Notes under the pieces: generated by a model | The model's database searches: none | Seen by the model: only the letters and a program-made list of their open reading frames with translations | What the model was told of the DNA's origin: nothing | Position numbers and translations under genes: made by a program | In this document: positions 59,222 through 64,000 of the stretch, piece by piece | How the letters are laid out: each line of letters opens with the position of its first letter | How positions within the stretch are numbered: the stretch's first letter is position 1 | Source: Salvelinus alpinus | Taxonomy: Eukaryota > Chordata > Actinopteri > Salmoniformes > Salmonidae | Reading direction: 5' to 3' | DNA: 64,000 nucleotides | Assembly: GCF_045679555.1 (NCBI RefSeq) | Contig: NC_092115.1 | Span: 35,720,728-35,784,727 of the forward strand

Positions 59222-60290
59222 ACTGTGGATGTATTAGACTTCAGAATTGCATTCACTGTACGGTCTTACCTATGAATTGTGGATCAATGAAATGGAGTAT
59301 CAGTATACTCATTGACACCCACAGAACACAACTGTGAAGAGTTTACACAAATATTAGCGTAGTAGTTCTTATTGCGGGACTTTGACTGTGGGAAATCACT
59401 TCCCCAGTCAGCCTATTGTGCATATTGACATGGATATTTATATGATACAGGGCGAGACCCAGATGCAGACACGGGAGGCAGATGGTTCGTCTCTGATATG
59501 TATTATATTCCAAGGGGCAACAAGAGGCAGGTCGTGGACAGGCAAAATATCATAAACCAGGTCAGAGTCCAGGAGGTACAGAGTGGCAGGCAGGCTCGAG
59601 GTCAGGGCAGTCAGAATGGTCACGCAGGCGGGCTCAGAGTCAGGGCAAGCAAGGGTCAAAACCGGGAGGACTAGAAAAACGGAGATAAGGAAAAAACAGG
59701 AGCACAGAAAACACGCTGGTTGACAAGACAAGGCGAACTGGCAACAGACAAACGGAGAACAAAGGAATAAATACCCAGGGGCTAATGGGGAAAACAGGTG
59801 ACACCTGGAGATGGGTGGAGACAATCACAAAGGCAGGAAACAGATCAGGGTGTGACAATATTAGTCTGTACAGCTTTACTTATGGATTGTGGATCAATGA
59901 AATGGGGTATCAGTCTACTCAATGACACCCACAGAACACAACTGTGAAGAGATTACACAAATATTAGCATCATAGCTCATATTGCGGGACTCTGAAACCA
60001 CTGTGAAATGAGCCACATTAAGCTTACCAATCAACTTACTATGTATATTGGACATTCACATTGCACTGTACAGCCTTACCTATGAATTGTGGATAAATGA
60101 AATTGGGTATCAGTCTTCTCAGTGACACCCACAGAAGACAACAGTGAAGATTACACACATATTAGCAACATGGCTCATATTGTGGGACTTTGACTAGCAT
60201 TACTCTACTATTTGTAACCATTTGCATAACTTTTGATATGTGACTTTTAATTTGAAGACAAACAGCAAGTTCCACTATTGTGGCTAGCTT
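59222..60290. repeat. About 200-bp tandem repeat, three copies, split by an insertion
   Basis: Copies start near 59250, 59866 and 60067. Each has 'cctatgaattgtggat' (or 'cttatggattgtgg'), 'gacacccacagaa' and 'ttgcgggact/ttgtgggact'. The last two are about 201 bp apart. The first and second are separated by the LTR-like insert at 59443-59857. Confidence 0.8.
59443..59857 (-). mobile_element. Solo LTR-like insertion of a second family
   Basis: About 415 bp. On the minus strand it begins TGTCACACCCTGATCTG and includes 'gtgtcacctgttttcccc', 'ttgtcttgtcaaccagcgtg' and a GTCTCGCCCTGTATCA end: TG...CA termini with no inside region. It resembles a common salmonid LTR. The flanking duplication is unclear (ATAT on both sides at best). 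Confidence 0.6.
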
Positions 60291-60354
60291 CACATAGGTG
60301 AAACTAGAGGCCACGAGTAACTTGGTCAAGAAGAATGGCACCAATTGGCCTATA

Positions 60355-61961
60355 CAGTGGGGCAAAAAAGTATTTAGTCAGCCACCAATTGTGCAAGTTC
60401 TCCCACTTAAAAAGATGAGAGAGGCCTGTAATGTTCATCATAGGTACACTTCAACTATGACAGACAAAATGAGGAAAAAAAATCCAGAAAATCACATTGT
60501 AGGATTTTTTATGAATTTATTTGCAAATTGTGGTGGAAAATAAGTATTTGGTCACCTACAAACAAGCAAGATTTCTGGCTCTCACAGACTTGTAACTTCT
60601 TCTTTAAGAGGCTCCTCTGTCCTCCACTCGTTACCTGTATTAATGGCACCTGTTTGAACTTGTTATCAGTATAAAAGACACCTGTCCACAACCTCAAACA
60701 GTCACACTCCAAACTCCACTATGGCCAAGACCAAAGAGCTGTCAAAGGACACCAGAAACAAAATTGTAGACCTGCACCAGGCTGGGAAGACTGAATCTGC
60801 AATAGGTAAGCAGCTTGGTTTGAAGAAATCAACTGTGGGAGCAATTATTAGGAAATGGAAGACATACAAGACCACTGAAAATCTCCCTCGATCTGGGGCT
60901 CCATGCAAGATCTCACCCCGTGGGGTCAAAATGATCACAAGAACGGTGAGCAAAAATCCCAGAACCACACGGGGGGACCTAGTGAATGACCTGCAGAGAG
61001 CTGGGACCAAAGTAACAAAGCCTACCATCAGTAACACACTACGCCGCCAGGGACTCAAATCCTGCAGTGCCAGACGTGTCCCCCCTGCTTAAGCCAGTAC
61101 ATGTCCAGGCCCGTCTGAAGTTTGCTAGAGAGCATTTGGATGATCCAGAAGAAGATTGGGAGAATGTCATATGGTCAGATGAAAGCAAAATATAACTTTT
61201 TGGTAAAAACTCAACTCGTCGTGTTTGGAGGACAAAGAATGCTGAGTTGCATCCAAAGAACACCATACCTACTGTGAAGCATGGGGGTGGAAACATCATG
61301 CTTTGGGGCTGTTTTTCTACAAAGGGACCAGGACGACTGATCCGTGTAAAGGAAAGAATGAATGGGGCCATGTATCGTGAGATTTTGAGTGAAAACCTCC
61401 TTCCATCAGCAAGGGCATTGAAGAGGAAACGTGGCTGGGTCTTTCAGCATGACAATGATCCCAAACACACCACCCGGGCAACGAAGGAGTGGCTTCGTAA
61501 GAAGCATTTCAAGGTCCTGGAGTGGCCTAGCCAGTCTCCAGATCTCAACCCCATAGAAAATCTTTGGAGGGAGTTGAAAGTCCGTGTTGCCCAGCAACAG
61601 CCCCAAAAGATCACTGCTCTAGAGGAGATCTGCATGGAGGAATGGGCCAAAATACCAGCAACAGTGTGTGAAAACCTTGTGAAGACTTACAGAAAACGTT
61701 TGACCTCTGTCATTGCCAACAAAGGGTATATAACAAAGTATTGAGATAAACTTTTGTTATTGACCAAATACTTATTTTCCACCATCATTTGCAAATAAAT
61801 GTAAAAAAAATCCTACAATGTGATTTTCTGGATTTTCTTTTTCTCATTTTGTCTGTCATAGTTGAAGTGTACCTATGATGAAAATTACAGGCCTCTCTCA
61901 TCTTTTTAAGTGGGAGAACTTGCACAATTGGTGGCTGACTAAATACTTTTTTGCCCCACTG
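60355..61961 (+). mobile_element. Near-complete Tc1-like transposon (family F)
   Basis: 1607 bp flanked by TA on both sides (60353-60354 and 61962-61963). Long inverted ends: 'cagtggggcaaaaaagtat' at the left, complement at the right. The subterminal block 'ttgtgcaagttctcccactt' is also inverted on the right, giving TIRs of roughly 190 bp. It is the best preserved DNA transposon in the window. Confidence 0.95.
60721..61744 (+). pseudogene. Tc1-family transposase, nearly intact relic
   Basis: The N-terminal paired-type HTH region ([20 protein letters not shown], then [16 protein letters not shown]) is open to 61092, and a frame change occurs near 61080 at a C-run. The DDE domain is then readable: VIWSDESK at about 61168-61191 (first Asp), followed by a stop at 61192-61194, [20 protein letters not shown] (second Asp, about 61441-61470) and [13 protein letters not shown] (Glu, about 61531-61569). 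The Asp-to-Glu spacing is the DD34E of Tc1. With one frameshift and one stop the copy is inactive but young. Confidence 0.9.
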
Positions 61962-61963
61962 TA

Positions 61964-62575
61964 TGTAGCACTGTTATAAACGGTCTCATTTAAACCCTCA
62001 TATCTGCTCCCCCCTTTGAACTAGAGACTTGAAACTTTGTTTGTAGGTGTCTTTCCTTATGCTGAACAAATTTGCCTCAAGAAGCCATAAGGTCCGTTAG
62101 GATAGATTTTCCTCCATCTTGGACATTTTTGAAAACCTTTGAAAACGTCTTCTCATGAACCAGTCCAAATAACACCAATTAACACCAACATCTCTTCAGG
62201 GGTGTAGGAATGGGTGGGTAGCCAGGCCCACCCAATCAGATTGAGCAAAAACCAAAAACGTATACATTATTAAAATAAAAATACCCAGTACATCAGTCTT
62301 TTAATGGTGTTGAGAAACAAATGTTGCTGCATTCAAATATGGCCGAACCGTACTTATAGATGCACGTTAGCGCATATGCTTATGCTAAGAATACTTTTAA
62401 AATGTTCTTCTCACGAACCATAACTCAGATTGACTCCAATTAATTAGTCTGTAATGAATTTGACAATGATAAGTTGCTGCATTCAAAGTCAGCCACGCTA
62501 CACCACTAGATGGCACCATATCACACCGGGGCTATAAGAACTGAACCGATGGACATGGGGCCATGAAACTTGGTA
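61964..62575. other. No gene seen
   Basis: Unique-looking sequence. The phrase 'agagacttgaaactttg' is partly repeated at 62563 ('catgaaacttgg'). No exon recognised. Confidence 0.45.
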
Positions 62576-62583
62576 TGTAAACC

Positions 62584-63180
62584 TAGTGGTGGAAAAAGTA
62601 TCCAACTGTCATACCTGAGTAAAAGTACAGATTCCTTAATAGAAAATGACTCAAGTAAAAGTCACCCAGTAAAATACTACTTGAGTAAAAGTGTAAAAGT
62701 ATTTGGTTTTAAATATACTTCAGTGTCAAAAGTAAATGTAATTGCTAAAATATACTTAATTATCAAAAGTTAGAGTTAAAGTATAAATCACTTCACATTC
62801 CTTATATTAAGCAAACCAGACAGCACCATTTTCTTTTTTTAAGGATAGCCAGGGGCACACCAAAACTCAGACATAATTTACAAACAAAGCATTTGTGCTT
62901 TGTCAGTCCGTCAGATTAGAGGCAGTAGGCAGGTACAGGGATGTTCTCTTGAGAAGTGCGAGAATTAGACTATTTTCCTGTCCTGCTAAGCATTCGAAAT
63001 GTAATGAGTACTTTTGGGTGTCAGGGAAAATGAATGGAGTAAACAATACATTATTTTCTTTAGGAATGTACTAAAGTAAAAGTAAAAGTTTTTCAAATAT
63101 GAATAGTAAAGTACAGACACCCCAAAAAACTACTTAAGTAGTACTTTAAAGTATTTTTACTTAAGTAATTTACACCGCTG
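62584..63180 (-). mobile_element. hAT-type MITE, complete copy 3
   Basis: 597 bp, same family and orientation as 5211-5801. Flanked by a perfect 8-bp target duplication tgtaaacc (62576-62583 and 63181-63188). The first base of the left terminus has changed (tagtgg for cagtgg). Confidence 0.9.
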
Positions 63181-63249
63181 TGTAAACCTTATGTGTATGT
63201 CCTTAGAAGCTGTGTGAATATAAAGTCACCGTAACCTTAGAAGGCAGCC

Positions 63250-64000
63250 CCAGACCAGTTGGTGGCACTATAGATATCATTGCCAATGACTGGAACGAAC
63301 TGCAAAAATCTCTGAAGCTGGAAACACTTATCTCCCTCACTAGCTTTAAGCACCAGCTGTCAGAGCAGCTCACAGATTACTGCACCTGTACATAGCCTAT
63401 CTATAATTTAGCCCAAACAACTCTCTCTTCCCCTACTGTATTTATTTATTTTGCTCCTTTGCACCCCATTATTTCTATTTCTACTATGCACATTTTTCCA
63501 CTGCAAATCTACCATTCCAGTGTTTTACTTGCTATTGTAACGATTGTCGTCTGGAGAAGGAGAGGAGGACCAAGGTGCAGCGTGGTAAGTGGTCATATTT
63601 TTTAAATAAAATACCAAAACACTTGACAAACAACAAAAACGACAAACGAACAGTCCTGAAAGGTGAAACAAAACACTAAACAGGAAACAACCACCCACAA
63701 ACAAAAGTGGGAAAACAGGTTACCTAAATATGGCTCCCAATCAGAGACAACGATAGACAGCTGCCTCTGATTGGGAACCACACCAGGCCAAACACACAGA
63801 AACAGAAAACCTAGACCTACAACATAGAATACCCAGACATAGAATACCCACCCACATCACACCCTGACCAAACTAAAAATAGAAACATACAAAGCAATCT
63901 ACGGTCAAGGCGTGACAGCTATATTGTATTTACCTCGCCACCATGGCCTTTTTTTTGCCTTTACCTCCCTTATCTCACCTCATTTGCTCACATTGTATAT
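63250..64000 (+). mobile_element. LINE 3' end, split by a solo LTR, runs off the window
   Basis: Starts with the last ORF2 codons ([18 protein letters not shown]) and continues in the 3' UTR. It matches 48260-48640. Interrupted at 63536-63917. Confidence 0.85.
63536..63917 (-). mobile_element. Solo LTR of the element A/B family group
   Basis: 382 bp from 'tgtaacgattgtcgtctgg' to 'ggcgtgaca', matching the LTRs at 37670-38024 and 39919-40285. It has a perfect 5-bp target duplication gctat (63531-63535 and 63918-63922). Recombination between two LTRs would leave exactly this. It lies within a LINE 3' UTR. Confidence 0.92.

Overview
This is a vertebrate, bony-fish window, and almost certainly a salmonid. 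The genes are intron-split vertebrate genes. The DNA between their exons is packed with salmonid-type repeats: Tc1-like transposons, L2-clade LINEs (including an RSg-1-like 3' tail), an HpaI-type SINE tail, tRNA-derived SINEs, hAT-type MITEs and short LTR elements whose termini read TGTCACG...GTGACA. Species cannot be fixed from sequence alone.

Six host genes are supported. From left to right they are: gpt2 (minus; only the first coding exon, the rest runs off the left edge), samd13 (plus, three coding exons, complete), gng5 (minus, two coding exons, complete), ssx2ip/ADIP (minus, thirteen coding exons over about 11.4 kb), mcoln3 (minus, twelve coding exons, complete, 552 aa) and bcl10 (minus, three coding exons, complete, 267 aa). 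The order samd13-gng5-ssx2ip-mcoln3-bcl10 matches human 1p31-p22. Several human neighbours are missing (rpf1/uox, spata1, ctbs, lpar3, mcoln2, the genes between mcoln3 and bcl10), and gpt2, which is on another human chromosome, lies next door. These genes do not form an operon or one pathway: they act in amino-acid metabolism, G-protein signalling, centriolar satellites, endolysosomal cation channels and NF-kB signalling.

Layout. 1-3.3 kb: LINE fragment and a GAGT microsatellite. 3.4-4.4 kb: gpt2 first exon and its 5' flank. 4.4-16.5 kb: repeat-dense spacer with hAT MITEs, nested Tc1/LINE insertions, SINEs and a 340-bp inverted repeat. 16.5-19.6 kb: samd13 and gng5 tail to tail. 19.7-36.7 kb: ssx2ip, with a Tc1 element in one intron that is itself split by a near full-length L2 LINE, and a LINE/Tc1 nest in the 5' intron. 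36.7-43.4 kb: two complete short LTR elements in opposite orientation, each with matching 5-bp target duplications and a long proline-rich repeat ORF but no recognisable gag or pol. 43.6-51 kb: mcoln3. 51-54 kb: decayed Tc1 with a SINE in it. 54-56 kb: bcl10. 56-64 kb: repeat-rich DNA with foldback elements, a roughly 200-bp tandem repeat split by an LTR-like insert, a nearly intact Tc1 element, a hAT MITE, and a LINE split by a solo LTR.

The points most worth a second look are the paired gag/pol-less LTR elements with hypervariable repeat ORFs, an RFX-type X-box next to a CCAAT box at the inferred ssx2ip promoter, a gng5 3'-UTR intron made almost entirely of a foldback transposon, and homopolymer or CA tracts that sit within 4-17 bases of the bcl10 and mcoln3 stop codons. 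I found no clear new multi-gene system.
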